35,593 nucleotides of DNA from a virus: the IMG/VR virus record IMGVR_UViG_3300025168_000277, positions 1 to 35,593 of that record. One strand, 5' to 3'. Numbering within the stretch: the stretch's first letter is position 1; each line of letters starts with the position of its first letter. The translations under genes were made by a program, and so were the position numbers. This document shows, piece by piece, positions 25,401 to 33,246 of this stretch. The notes beneath the pieces are model-generated. The model was not told the DNA's origin. It saw only the letters and a list, made by a program, of their open reading frames with translations, and did not search any database.

Positions 25401-26043
25401 CACCTTCTAGCTTATCACTACCTTCAAATCCATAAAAGTTATCATCATCAGGTCTTAAAAAATAGTGAGCACCATTAGTAGGATCTACAATATCACCTTT
25501 TATCATACCTTCAAGAATAGCTTTAGATCTTAAGTATTCTTCTGACTCTTCTATCTTATCTTTATACCAATGATAAGTTGGATTATTTGATCTTGGATTA
25601 GCTGATGAAAATTGGTATCTAATTTCTCCTTTTTTGTTTTTTTTATTTTTATTAATTATATCTTTTATACTATTACCACCCCATTGCTTTTGATCTGCTT
25701 TCTGTCTATTTAAAACAGTATACATAACACCAGCTCTACCTTCGTCATCTTCTCCAACAGACTCTCCTAAAGACATTCTAATTAATAAGTCTTTATCATC
25801 TTCAGATAAAACATACTTACCATCATTAGCAGTAAGGTATGGTATATTACCACCTGCATTATACTTTGGTACATCACCTTTAACCATTTTATTTTCTGCA
25901 GCTCTTTGCTCTAAACCTGCATCATTCATAGCTTGTAGTTGTGGTCCAAACATCTGAGAAGCTTCTTTATTTATTACCCATTCACCCGGAGTTAGCATCG
26001 CAGGGATGCTATCTCTGTTCGTAGGATCTGTAAGGTCTCTCAT
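22429..26043 (-). CDS. Internal virion protein with SleB-type murein hydrolase domain, 1204 aa
   Basis: Residues 84-240 match the SleB cell-wall hydrolase domain: IRMSLGESVGEDDEGRAGVMY with E94, QFSSANPR, DPTNGAHYFLRPDD, and a closing IGNHVFSS. SleB enzymes are lytic transglycosylases; in a virion protein the domain would open the cell wall during DNA entry. The N terminus has DSIPAMLTPGEWVINKEA (11-28), a motif usual in tail tape-measure proteins. A charged coiled-coil section lies near 560-690 and an Ala-rich amphipathic section near 750-800. It is followed at 24 bases by the SNase-fusion gene. No holin or free endolysin is visible, so it may also aid exit, but entry is more likely. Confidence 0.82.
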   Translation of the reverse strand: MRDLTDPTNRDSIPAMLTPGEWVINKEASQMFGPQLQAMNDAGLEQRAAENKMVKGDVPKYNAGGNIPYLTANDGKYVLSEDDKDLLIRMSLGESVGEDDEGRAGVMYTVLNRQKADQKQWGGNSIKDIINKNKKNKKGEIRYQFSSANPRSNNPTYHWYKDKIEESEEYLRSKAILEGMIKGDIVDPTNGAHYFLRPDDDNFYGFEGSDKLEGEGYPMEWWSKTHNRRKIGNHVFSSDDKVLGYQNPIVGYKSLIPKVRTLDVPTSNAEDHINNIMKSTRDSVENSFLNVPAMEDTPMYANTGASSIQTLIQGLLKGNKSGGFTKHKVNQLGRDQMTDEAMLYGSSQARNNVLGGPGDPYGRQLHSYPPRLDSHGFPYGIPSPEVEETPEKKDLWEFYTGKNDTPIQENIETNERRIMPGLNQTRQQQFSNWDGKNFVDSPYGGAVPNTGQNTLVTEGTTSSPEGPIPIDAQEEKSSNKWWNFLTKERKVAPWLGGGNLLKNNPIYSSDLFTDIVPENTPELLKDIQNPYISEDSVDFKPPISSEGIPGPGGSLISKETPIRSSLDYLRSEEKTLADLISQYNTDLSTSDREKLDKKVEDSKARLQIFESKNIRNAIIGIEKNKVVIDKALDKRQEYIDQGLAEDSPQVKSIDAYIEKVKGIADVSDAFKTSSMERINKAQPSLIHGSEADVRNKLIAYDNPQEPGSEPERAKIFGNDPFGGSTKAALQQMEIDKAEKPTKWKGILDAAEGVIKAAFDDVFDGKSLARAAMIYAAYRATGATGNQAIKAAGEDYMTQVAYVNKLDMWNNHVKKLASYNVFTKPSLELYNRSQDTDDLVRFSELNNTNYDASKTKVYYRLDKNGNKVGKYTAVYWSTGTGDKKQSGYMASIYNPKTKKNDKVKINPMDPLWTDDSVIARDFQSTDYLDFSASATTTYKGSVDDYLDTYTYDDTKQVSGKDSDKTFNTFSKVAPTAEAINLAHFGQRYNLPSAVVLEIYEQAMAEAYKHHIKTGGSGKASTIRGIAGMDVDSSFMNAAWIKIKIGQDESLFMTKPAEKSKRHATTYTHASSAQYDKPSDITNTFLKLQKMQKTRDGVTTYLFPNLHDKDLGVFSSGLLALVSEKIREINKNKPLDEVMFPDWNTWRENFVEGAGPNRDYQGSDKGNNAPIAKNIEDWRDSKGKAHAGKSEFLKYLEYLMYSERFN

Positions 26044-26052
26044 ATTAATCTC

Positions 26053-27879
26053 CTAGTTGTCTAGTTTTATTTTACCATAGTCAGTAAACCTATGGATAGG
26101 CGTTCTTGCTAGAATAGGATCTACTATTCTTTCTCTAATACTTAATGGTGCTTCACCCGGAAATGAACGTACCATATGTTTACCATAATATCTTCTCAAT
26201 TGTGAATCAGCTGCTTCAGCTTGATTGTAATAGTCATACGCATAAGCATGTGCTTTAGCTTGAGGTGTCATCATCTGACTACGACCAAGAGGTCCACCAT
26301 GATTATACTCTACAGGACCACCACTATTATACCCACATCCACAATTAGATTTACCACAAGATGGACATACTTTACCACCTTTGTTAAGGCCAAGTGATTC
26401 TTTTCTTAATTCTTCTAACTTAAATTGTCTACGAGCTTCTACTTCCTCTCTACCCATACCTAAAGGAGCACCCTGTACTACTGAACCAGCTTCAACGTCA
26501 GCCTCTGACATGTTCATCATTGGACGATACTTTGGGATAAGTGATATTTCAGGAGCATTGTATATACTTTCTTGTATAACAGGTTTAGATAAATGAGGAG
26601 CATAGTAATCTTCGTATTGACTTTGATTAAACATCATTAGATCATTAGGATTTCTGTATTTATTTGAATTAGGATCTTTAAAATCAGAAATTAAATTATC
26701 TCTTGCTATTCTATCAGCACCACCTAAAGGTGACATAGGCATACCTATTGCATTAACACCATACCCTTGAGCTTCTGCTACTAACGCATCAGGTATTCTA
26801 ATGTTTTCATTACTACCATCTATATGAGATGTAGTTCCTGAAAAATTCATAGGTTTCTTTTTAGTTTCACCTTGTATCTTTGCAATCTTTGCATCGTTTA
26901 AAGCATCTTTCCTACGTTGTTCAGCATTAGATTCACTTTGTTTTAAAGCATGATCTAACTGGCTCTTAGCATCTTCATTAGAATAAGGAGATAGTGGACC
27001 TATCATATCTGGTGGTCCACCTTTAAACCTAACATCATCAATTCTTTCTGTAGGGAAATCCCAAGATTGTCCCTGTGTACCAGCCCATAAATTAGATAAC
27101 CAATCTTTAGTTACTGGCATTGCTGATTGGTATGGATGAGCTTCTGGGACAATTGATTCAGTTACACCTTGATTATTTTTATTCAACCATGCTTGTCTTA
27201 ACCTTTCTAATTCAGCTGCTCTTGCAGATTCTACCTCATCTCTTCCACCTACTGGCATACCTGTATTCATTCCAATTCTTCCACCATTATTTGCAAGATG
27301 TTTAATATGTCCACCACCACCACCAAGTTTAGATGCAAGTAACCCACCACCTATTAATAGTCCTAGAGGTGCTAAGGGTCCAAGTGCTGCCATTGCTGGT
27401 AATGCTCCTGCTAACCCTGCTGCTGTAGATCCACCTGCTACTGCACCTGCTGTCATAGCTGGAACTGCTGCTGGGGCTGCTGCTCCAGCTAATGCTGCAC
27501 CTGTTCCGACATTCCCTGTTATAGCTGCTGCTGCTCCGGGAGCAATTCCTAACCCTGCAGGTGCTGCTGCTGCACCTGTTTGTAATGCTGCTGTTTGTAA
27601 AGCCGAAGGAGCTACTGAAGAACCTATAGCTGCTTGGGTAGTAGCAGATTGAGCTGTTTTTCCTACACCAGAACTTATAGATGGTTTGTTAAGAAACTCC
27701 GCACCCTTTTCCCAAGCTGCATCAAAACCCTCACCTAATTTATCAGTTGCCTTTGATTTCACAGCACCTTTAACTATCTCAGTCAATGGTCCATCCTTAA
27801 CATTAGGATCATGATGTTCAAAACCAATAGGATTATTTCCATACTGCATTTGATTACTCTTATGTTTTTGAAAAGCCAT
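26053..27879 (-). CDS. Putative internal virion (ejection) protein, 608 aa
   Basis: The start overlaps the previous stop (TAATG). After a charged N terminus, residues about 80-185 are extremely Ala/Gly/Pro-rich and hydrophobic (for example AAPAAVPAMTAGAVAGG, LAPLGLLIGGGLLASK), a likely membrane-inserting segment. Two related Arg/Glu helices (GRDEVESARAAELERLRQ and GREEVEARRQFKLEELRK) occur in the middle and late regions. Near residue 515 lies CPSCGKSNCGCG, a compact Cys cluster flanked by GG repeats. The features and the position ahead of the SleB protein fit an ejection protein. No family name can be given. Confidence 0.65.
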   Translation of the reverse strand: MAFQKHKSNQMQYGNNPIGFEHHDPNVKDGPLTEIVKGAVKSKATDKLGEGFDAAWEKGAEFLNKPSISSGVGKTAQSATTQAAIGSSVAPSALQTAALQTGAAAAPAGLGIAPGAAAAITGNVGTGAALAGAAAPAAVPAMTAGAVAGGSTAAGLAGALPAMAALGPLAPLGLLIGGGLLASKLGGGGGHIKHLANNGGRIGMNTGMPVGGRDEVESARAAELERLRQAWLNKNNQGVTESIVPEAHPYQSAMPVTKDWLSNLWAGTQGQSWDFPTERIDDVRFKGGPPDMIGPLSPYSNEDAKSQLDHALKQSESNAEQRRKDALNDAKIAKIQGETKKKPMNFSGTTSHIDGSNENIRIPDALVAEAQGYGVNAIGMPMSPLGGADRIARDNLISDFKDPNSNKYRNPNDLMMFNQSQYEDYYAPHLSKPVIQESIYNAPEISLIPKYRPMMNMSEADVEAGSVVQGAPLGMGREEVEARRQFKLEELRKESLGLNKGGKVCPSCGKSNCGCGYNSGGPVEYNHGGPLGRSQMMTPQAKAHAYAYDYYNQAEAADSQLRRYYGKHMVRSFPGEAPLSIRERIVDPILARTPIHRFTDYGKIKLDN

Positions 27880-28607
27880 TACTTACCTCCTCCGATTGTC
27901 TCGGAATGTTTACCTGTTTGACCATATAGACTAAACATTTTCTGTGCAGCATCAAAGTCTTTATCGAGTACCTTTTGATTATAATCCATACCATAAGATC
28001 CAACATCGCCAAGCGCGTCGGCATTAGATAGATAACTATCTGTAATACCTTTATGAGACCCAATGAAAGATCCAGCACCACCAAGTGCATCTGTACGCTG
28101 ACGAGCTAATTCTTCTGAAGTTTTATCATAAGCAATATTACCCATAGCACCTTCACGCATCATCTCTCCACGAGCGGAACCAAGACCACCAGACATAGCA
28201 GCATCAGTACTAAGACCTCCCATTCTACCTTTTTGTTCTCTTGAAATTTGTTCTTTAATTTGATTTTGAACAACATCATATTGGTCTGCTCCAAAAATAC
28301 CTGTTTGATTCTTTTGATCTTCATAGATACTCATAGCCTCTTCAGCTTTACCTGTTAGAATATTCCCATCAGCAACAGCTTTTTCTTTCATATCTAAAGC
28401 TTCTTGCATTTCAGGTGTGATATCAGCTACCCGACCAACTTTACCTTCATCATCTAATGCTTGCATTTTTTCTAATTGTGTCGTAAGGTATGGCATAAAT
28501 TCTTTCGGTATAGTAGTAGTAGTGGTTTTATCTCCACCCCCACCCCAACAAACCATAGCGTTAGGGTGTTGTGTCCATTTCGTTGGACTTAACGGATTAC
28601 AAATCAT
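27879..28607 (-). CDS. Putative internal virion protein (gp14-like in position), 242 aa
   Basis: AAGGAG lies eight bases before the start on the minus strand. The N-terminal part has CWGGGGDK and a Thr run (TTTTT), then a long helical, Gly/Ala/Met-rich body (GGLSTDAAMSGGLGSARGEMM), with a Gly-rich tail. Small internal core proteins of T7-type podoviruses have this composition and lie just upstream of the large ejection proteins, which is its position here. No catalytic motif. The role is inferred from context. Confidence 0.55.
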   Translation of the reverse strand: MICNPLSPTKWTQHPNAMVCWGGGGDKTTTTTIPKEFMPYLTTQLEKMQALDDEGKVGRVADITPEMQEALDMKEKAVADGNILTGKAEEAMSIYEDQKNQTGIFGADQYDVVQNQIKEQISREQKGRMGGLSTDAAMSGGLGSARGEMMREGAMGNIAYDKTSEELARQRTDALGGAGSFIGSHKGITDSYLSNADALGDVGSYGMDYNQKVLDKDFDAAQKMFSLYGQTGKHSETIGGGK

Positions 28608-28608
28608 A

Positions 28609-29022
28609 TTATAGCTCCTTCATAAATATTTGATAAGGTTGTTTGTACTCTTTAGGTAGAATCTTACTCCAACCTTTACGACCATACATACTTAAATGTT
28701 TACAGCCGACACCTTTAGCAAAGTGTTCAAACAATTTTAGACCTTTGTTTAGACCAACGTCATTCAAAATGCCCTTTCCTGTTAAGGTTACAATAATTAG
28801 TTCTTTATAATTTTCATATTGAATCAATCTAGTTATCGCGCAACCCTTTATAATTCCGTCCTCGTCTTCTAATATCCAACATTGGGATATATTTTCTAAA
28901 CACTCTCTAAATAATCCAAAGGACGTAACGTCCCCAGTACCATGAGAGAGAGCATTAGATACCATAGGTTCTATCACTGACCATCTTAACGAAAGTTCTT
29001 CATCTCTTATTATTCTTATCAA
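28609..29022 (-). CDS. GNAT-like acetyltransferase-fold protein (T7 gp13-like), 137 aa
   Basis: The order of strands and helices (CWILEDEDGIIKGCAITRLI, ELIIVTLTGKGI, GLKLFEHFAKGVGCKHLSMYGRKGW) follows a GNAT N-acetyltransferase fold. T7 gp13, needed for assembly of the internal core, is a comparable small protein in a virion operon. The usual acetyl-CoA loop R/Q-x-x-G-x-G/A is not clear, so enzymatic activity is doubtful. It lies between the tail-assembly chaperone and internal virion genes, consistent with a morphogenesis role. Confidence 0.6.
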   Translation of the reverse strand: MIRIIRDEELSLRWSVIEPMVSNALSHGTGDVTSFGLFRECLENISQCWILEDEDGIIKGCAITRLIQYENYKELIIVTLTGKGILNDVGLNKGLKLFEHFAKGVGCKHLSMYGRKGWSKILPKEYKQPYQIFMKEL

Positions 29023-29032
29023 TGTATATTCC

Positions 29033-29428
29033 TTATGTCGGCCTTGTAGGCCATGTTATATTTGATGGATAACCAGCTTGAGCTGGAACATCTCTTAATG
29101 CTTGCCTGTAGTTTTGCCAATTAGTTTTATCAGAGTCTGATAGCTTCGCATTAAAGTCTACAGTTTGTACATAATCAGACTTAGCTAACAACTCTAATCT
29201 TTTAGATTCTGCATTGTATCTATCAGTTACTAACGTAGCAGCTGTTAAATCTGTACTTGTTTTAGATACTATACTACCATCTACAACTCTTTGTGTTTCA
29301 GAGTCAGACTTTTGTTTAATCCACTGATGTCCAGTAGGTGTATTAAGATCTGATAAAGAATCATAATCAGCTTGTAAGTTAGCTATTATTACTCCAGTTG
29401 AAGTATTGTAAATTGTATAATCACTCAT
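29033..29428 (-). CDS. Phage tail-assembly chaperone-like protein, 131 aa
   Basis: The C terminus WQNYRQALRDVPAQAG then SNITWPTRP is the hallmark of the Phage_tail_APC family (W-x-x-YRQxLRDxP and WPxxP). It acts in tail or fibre assembly and is often located just after the fibre gene, as here; its start overlaps the fibre stop (ATGA). N-terminal residues show a short beta-rich region (DYTIYNTSTGVIIA). Family call rests on this clear C-terminal pattern. Confidence 0.82.
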   Translation of the reverse strand: MSDYTIYNTSTGVIIANLQADYDSLSDLNTPTGHQWIKQKSDSETQRVVDGSIVSKTSTDLTAATLVTDRYNAESKRLELLAKSDYVQTVDFNAKLSDSDKTNWQNYRQALRDVPAQAGYPSNITWPTRPT

Positions 29429-32400
29429 CGTTTTAGTCCTATCCCTAGTAGTGCAAACCCAGATAATGTTGTATCTCTTATATTTCCATCAGTACTGTTT
29501 ATAGCACCTTGAAGTTTAACAACCATACTTGTTGCACCTGATACAGCTGTAAAGAGAGCAAGACCATTAATTCTTACAGCTTGCCCACCTTGACCATTTA
29601 CATTTTCCGAAAATTGATACGCTAAACTCCCATCTGCATATAATACACGTACAATCATTGGACCCGGATATACCGCGCCTTGTCCAGCTTCTGAAGGAAA
29701 ACTAATAAATCCTGAAAACCAAAAAGCTCCTGTCATACCAGCAGTTATTGGTAATGTCATAGTACCTAAATCTTGATAGGTATTACTTGTTATAACTACA
29801 GCTGATGGGAATAAAGTAGAATTAGTTGTTACTGAGCTAGGATTTAAGTTAGCTGTACCTACAACATTACCATTTAAAGTTAGCAATCCAGAGCTAGGGT
29901 GTACTGTTATGTTAGTTGTAGCATCACCCATAGATACAATACCAGCACCTGTTCCAGTACCTATAGCTTTAAAGCCTTCACCACCTGTTACAGCACCTGT
30001 ACTTGTATTAACTGCAAGATCACCTATAAGAATATTTTTACCTGTTATCGCATCAGCATGTAACTCATCTGCAGTTATAGCATTTGTAGCTATTTGGTTT
30101 GCTGTAATAGTATTTGCAAGTATTTGAGTTGCGGTAACAGAGTTTGCAGTAATTTTACCACCATCGATAGTAGTTGTATTAGCATTAATAATTGAAGCAA
30201 AGTCTTCTAGTACCCAATTAGATGGAGTTCTACCAGCATTAGTTGGACCAGCGTTAGCGTTAACAGCAAAATACATTTTGTTATCATCATTAGTATCAAC
30301 CCACACATCACCAATAGCTGTTGCATTTGGCATTCCGTCTTGATAAAATGATTTTGCTTTACCATCAGCAGTAGTTTGTGCAGCAGTGGCTGCATTCTGA
30401 GCAGTAGTAGCTGATGCTCTAGTTACTACTGCTGTATAATCTAATAGAGCTTGCCTTGCATCGTAGTAAGTTTTAAAGTGTCCATTAAATACAGTCCTAG
30501 TTATCAAATTACTTGATGTTGCGCTAGTAAGAGTTGCACCACTAGACGCAGAAGTAAATAATTCTATACTACCATTACCTGTAACAAGGTATTGATATAA
30601 ACTATCATAAGCTGAGTTAAAAGTAGTAAAAGTTGTATGACCTCCAACAACACCAACTGATAATGCTGTAGATCTTATACCGGGTTTTTCACCACGGATA
30701 GCGTCCCATATAGTTTGAATAGATGGTTTCTCATTAGGTGTAATATAGTCATCATCAGCAATATTATCTAGTAAACCTTGAGCTGTTGCTGCATTATCAA
30801 AAGCAGTGTTAGCTTTAGCCTGTGCAGTTGCTGCATCATCAAAAGCATCATCAGCCTTATCTTGAGCAGTATCTGTCTTATCTTTTAAAGTTGAAGCTGT
30901 AAAATCTAATAGTCCTTGCCTTGCATCATAGTAAGTTTTAAACTTTAAATCAAAAGCATTAGTCCCTGAAGTCCTAGAAATACTTGTATTTACTAACTCT
31001 CCTGAAGAAAGAACAAGCGCACCATTGGTATCAAATATAGCTATACTTCCTGTTCCGCTAACAAGATAAGTTGTTAAAGCTGTGTAAGCTGATGTGTATG
31101 TTGTATACTTAGTATGATTTGTAGCTACTCCTGCATCAACAGAAGTAGCTATTATACCAGCATACTCTCCACGTATGGAATCCCATAAAGTTTTAATTGA
31201 AAGTTTTTCTACAGGTGTAAGTATAGCATCTGAACTTATATCATTTAGTTCACCTTGAGCTGTCGCTGCATTATCAAAAGCATCATTAGCTTTATTCTGT
31301 GCAGTTAGTGCATTTTGAACTCCAACGTCTGCTCTATCTTTTAAAGTTTCTGAAATAAGATCTAACAATGCTTGCCTTGAGTCATAGTAAGTTTTAAACT
31401 TTAAATCAAATGTAGATCTAACAATTGTTGTATTTACTAACTCTCCTGAAGAAAGAACAAGCGCACCATTGGTATCAAATATAGCTATACTTCCTACTCC
31501 AGTAACAAGATAAGTTGTTAATGCAGTATAAGCAGAAGTAAAAGCTATGTACTTTGCATGACCTGTTGAAATACCTGCATCAACAGCAGTAGCTATAATT
31601 CCAGATTGTACTCCACGTATAGTATCCCATAAAGGTTTAATTGCAAGTTTTTCTACAGGTGTAAGTACAGAATCCGAACTTATATCATTTAGCTCACCTT
31701 GAGCTGTTGCTGCATTAGTAGCAGCAGTGCTAGCAGCAGAGGCTGCATTAACAGCAGCAGTGTTAGCAGCTGTAGCAGCAGCTTGAGCAGTAGCATCTAA
31801 TGATCTTTCCCATTCACCTGCGGTTATTTGATCAGCTCCTGCGGATAGTGCTATATACATTAAGTTATCATCAGTATCAATCCATACATCATTTTTAGCT
31901 AATGATGTGGGTATACCAGATTGTTTAAATGTTTTTGGAAAGTGTACAGTTGTTGTGGTTCCACTTACAGTTGATCCTAATGAAGCTCCACTATTAGTAA
32001 ACTTTACAATACCATCAAAGGTAATTACTTTTGCAACTAACCCAAATGTTTCTGTAACATTACCACCAGCTGAAGCCTCTACTGCTTTAAAAGTACATTG
32101 ATAGTATGGATCATTATCATTTGTATCAAGAACAGGTGGAACTTGTGACCACCCACTTGGTAATGTTGTAAATGCTGCATCGTTAAAAGAATAAGTACTA
32201 TTACTGTTTGTTGGTGCTGACGGTGGTGTACTATCAGTAGTAGTTCTGTATACAATACCGTTTGTTTGTCTAGCACCTGTCTCTCCTGTACCACCAGTTA
32301 TATTACTACTCATAAGAATAGCATTAGAAAACGCTGATGCTGCTATACTAACTGATGTATTTAAACTTACTGCACTAGCTTGAATCATCCATAAGTATTG

Positions 32401-33246
32401 ACCAGTTGATAACCCTGTAGCTGTTTGACTCCAACCATCTAGTGTTCCACCAGATAATGTATTATTTAAAAATGTATATGTAAAAGTACCAGTTGGATCA
32501 GTAGGAGGAGTTGAGTTACTTGTGTTAGCTTTGTATAGTTGAACAGTAGCAACATTAGTTCCGTCAATTACATCAGATATTGTTATACCATCTGATACTG
32601 TAAAGTTACCAGCTGAAGTTACAACACACTGAAAGAAGTCAGAAGATCCAGATATATCACTAGGAGTTACCATTAAGAATGGTTTATCTAAATCACTAGT
32701 ACCCATTCCAGAATAAGCAGGATCAAAGGATGCTCCGTTCTTTGTCCAAGCATAAGAGTATCCTCTTCTATCTGCAACACTAGAACTAACGCCACCAACA
32801 CGTACATCAGCTATAAGTACTTTTGTATTAGTATCTGAACCAAAGTTTATACCAGTATTAGTTTGTGGAAATACTGAAGAACTTAAATAATCGATAGATC
32901 CTCCAGCCCATTGAGATGCTAATGTAGAAAAAGAAGTTGTAGATCCTAATGCTCTTACGGATACTTGTGAAAATATAGCGTTATCCCCTGAGGCTCCTTT
33001 AAACTCTACAAATATTACATCTACTAAAGGTAACGTAGGTTTAGTTAAAGACTCGTGGAAGTACACAAATGTTCTTGTTCCCGGTGAAAACGATTGATTG
33101 GCTCCACTAACACTTGTAGCATATATTGTAAATACAGAAGTACCTGTAGTACCTTCAACTGTACCAGAATCTAAATCATCTCTTATACTTTCTAAATAAG
33201 AATTTAGTTCTGGGTTATCTGTTATGGGTGGTAAACGTAATACCAT
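29425..33246 (-). CDS. Large tail fibre / host-specificity protein with tandem modules, 1273 aa
   Basis: N-terminal 400 residues are beta-rich and Thr/Ser/Gly-rich, with Ig-like spacing. From about residue 480 to 970 three related modules of roughly 145-165 residues follow; each has LTPVEKLxIKxxWDxIRGE or a variant, a FDLKFKTYYDxRQ-type helix and an Ala-rich coiled-coil linker (AATAQxELNDIS). The same helix pattern is frequent in lambda gpJ-like tail proteins. The C-terminal 300 residues include NTxTANQIxxNAIT repeats and a beta domain ending GFALLGIGLKR, expected to bind the host. The previous stop overlaps its start (TAATG). It is the main candidate for receptor binding. Confidence 0.8.
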   Translation of the reverse strand: MVLRLPPITDNPELNSYLESIRDDLDSGTVEGTTGTSVFTIYATSVSGANQSFSPGTRTFVYFHESLTKPTLPLVDVIFVEFKGASGDNAIFSQVSVRALGSTTSFSTLASQWAGGSIDYLSSSVFPQTNTGINFGSDTNTKVLIADVRVGGVSSSVADRRGYSYAWTKNGASFDPAYSGMGTSDLDKPFLMVTPSDISGSSDFFQCVVTSAGNFTVSDGITISDVIDGTNVATVQLYKANTSNSTPPTDPTGTFTYTFLNNTLSGGTLDGWSQTATGLSTGQYLWMIQASAVSLNTSVSIAASAFSNAILMSSNITGGTGETGARQTNGIVYRTTTDSTPPSAPTNSNSTYSFNDAAFTTLPSGWSQVPPVLDTNDNDPYYQCTFKAVEASAGGNVTETFGLVAKVITFDGIVKFTNSGASLGSTVSGTTTTVHFPKTFKQSGIPTSLAKNDVWIDTDDNLMYIALSAGADQITAGEWERSLDATAQAAATAANTAAVNAASAASTAATNAATAQGELNDISSDSVLTPVEKLAIKPLWDTIRGVQSGIIATAVDAGISTGHAKYIAFTSAYTALTTYLVTGVGSIAIFDTNGALVLSSGELVNTTIVRSTFDLKFKTYYDSRQALLDLISETLKDRADVGVQNALTAQNKANDAFDNAATAQGELNDISSDAILTPVEKLSIKTLWDSIRGEYAGIIATSVDAGVATNHTKYTTYTSAYTALTTYLVSGTGSIAIFDTNGALVLSSGELVNTSISRTSGTNAFDLKFKTYYDARQGLLDFTASTLKDKTDTAQDKADDAFDDAATAQAKANTAFDNAATAQGLLDNIADDDYITPNEKPSIQTIWDAIRGEKPGIRSTALSVGVVGGHTTFTTFNSAYDSLYQYLVTGNGSIELFTSASSGATLTSATSSNLITRTVFNGHFKTYYDARQALLDYTAVVTRASATTAQNAATAAQTTADGKAKSFYQDGMPNATAIGDVWVDTNDDNKMYFAVNANAGPTNAGRTPSNWVLEDFASIINANTTTIDGGKITANSVTATQILANTITANQIATNAITADELHADAITGKNILIGDLAVNTSTGAVTGGEGFKAIGTGTGAGIVSMGDATTNITVHPSSGLLTLNGNVVGTANLNPSSVTTNSTLFPSAVVITSNTYQDLGTMTLPITAGMTGAFWFSGFISFPSEAGQGAVYPGPMIVRVLYADGSLAYQFSENVNGQGGQAVRINGLALFTAVSGATSMVVKLQGAINSTDGNIRDTTLSGFALLGIGLKR
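30984..31051 (-). repeat. 68-bp exact direct repeat, copy A
   Basis: This segment is identical to 31428-31495, 444 bases away, within fibre module 2. It encodes the fragment around GSIAIFDTNGALVLSSG. Exact identity includes third codon positions, unlike the surrounding module sequence. Confidence 0.92.
31428..31495 (-). repeat. 68-bp exact direct repeat, copy B
   Basis: Identical to 30984-31051, within fibre module 1. A second exact match of 29 bases flanks it (31382-31410 with 30926-30954). Recent duplication or gene conversion between modules is the likely cause. Confidence 0.92.

Larger units (their letters stand above)
30350..31700 (-). repeat. Three tandem fibre modules
   Basis: Module 1 covers about 31270-31700, module 2 about 30790-31265 and module 3 about 30350-30785. 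Modules 1 and 2 are most alike at protein and DNA level; module 3 has diverged (TPNEKPSIQTIWD in place of TPVEKLxIKxxWD). The layout indicates duplication of an ancestral module inside the fibre gene. Boundaries are approximate. Confidence 0.75.

Noticed and set aside
27860-28090. 76-codon minus frame overlapping the 242-aa internal protein
   Set aside because: Same strand but another frame; the 242-aa frame has the good binding site and virion-protein composition.
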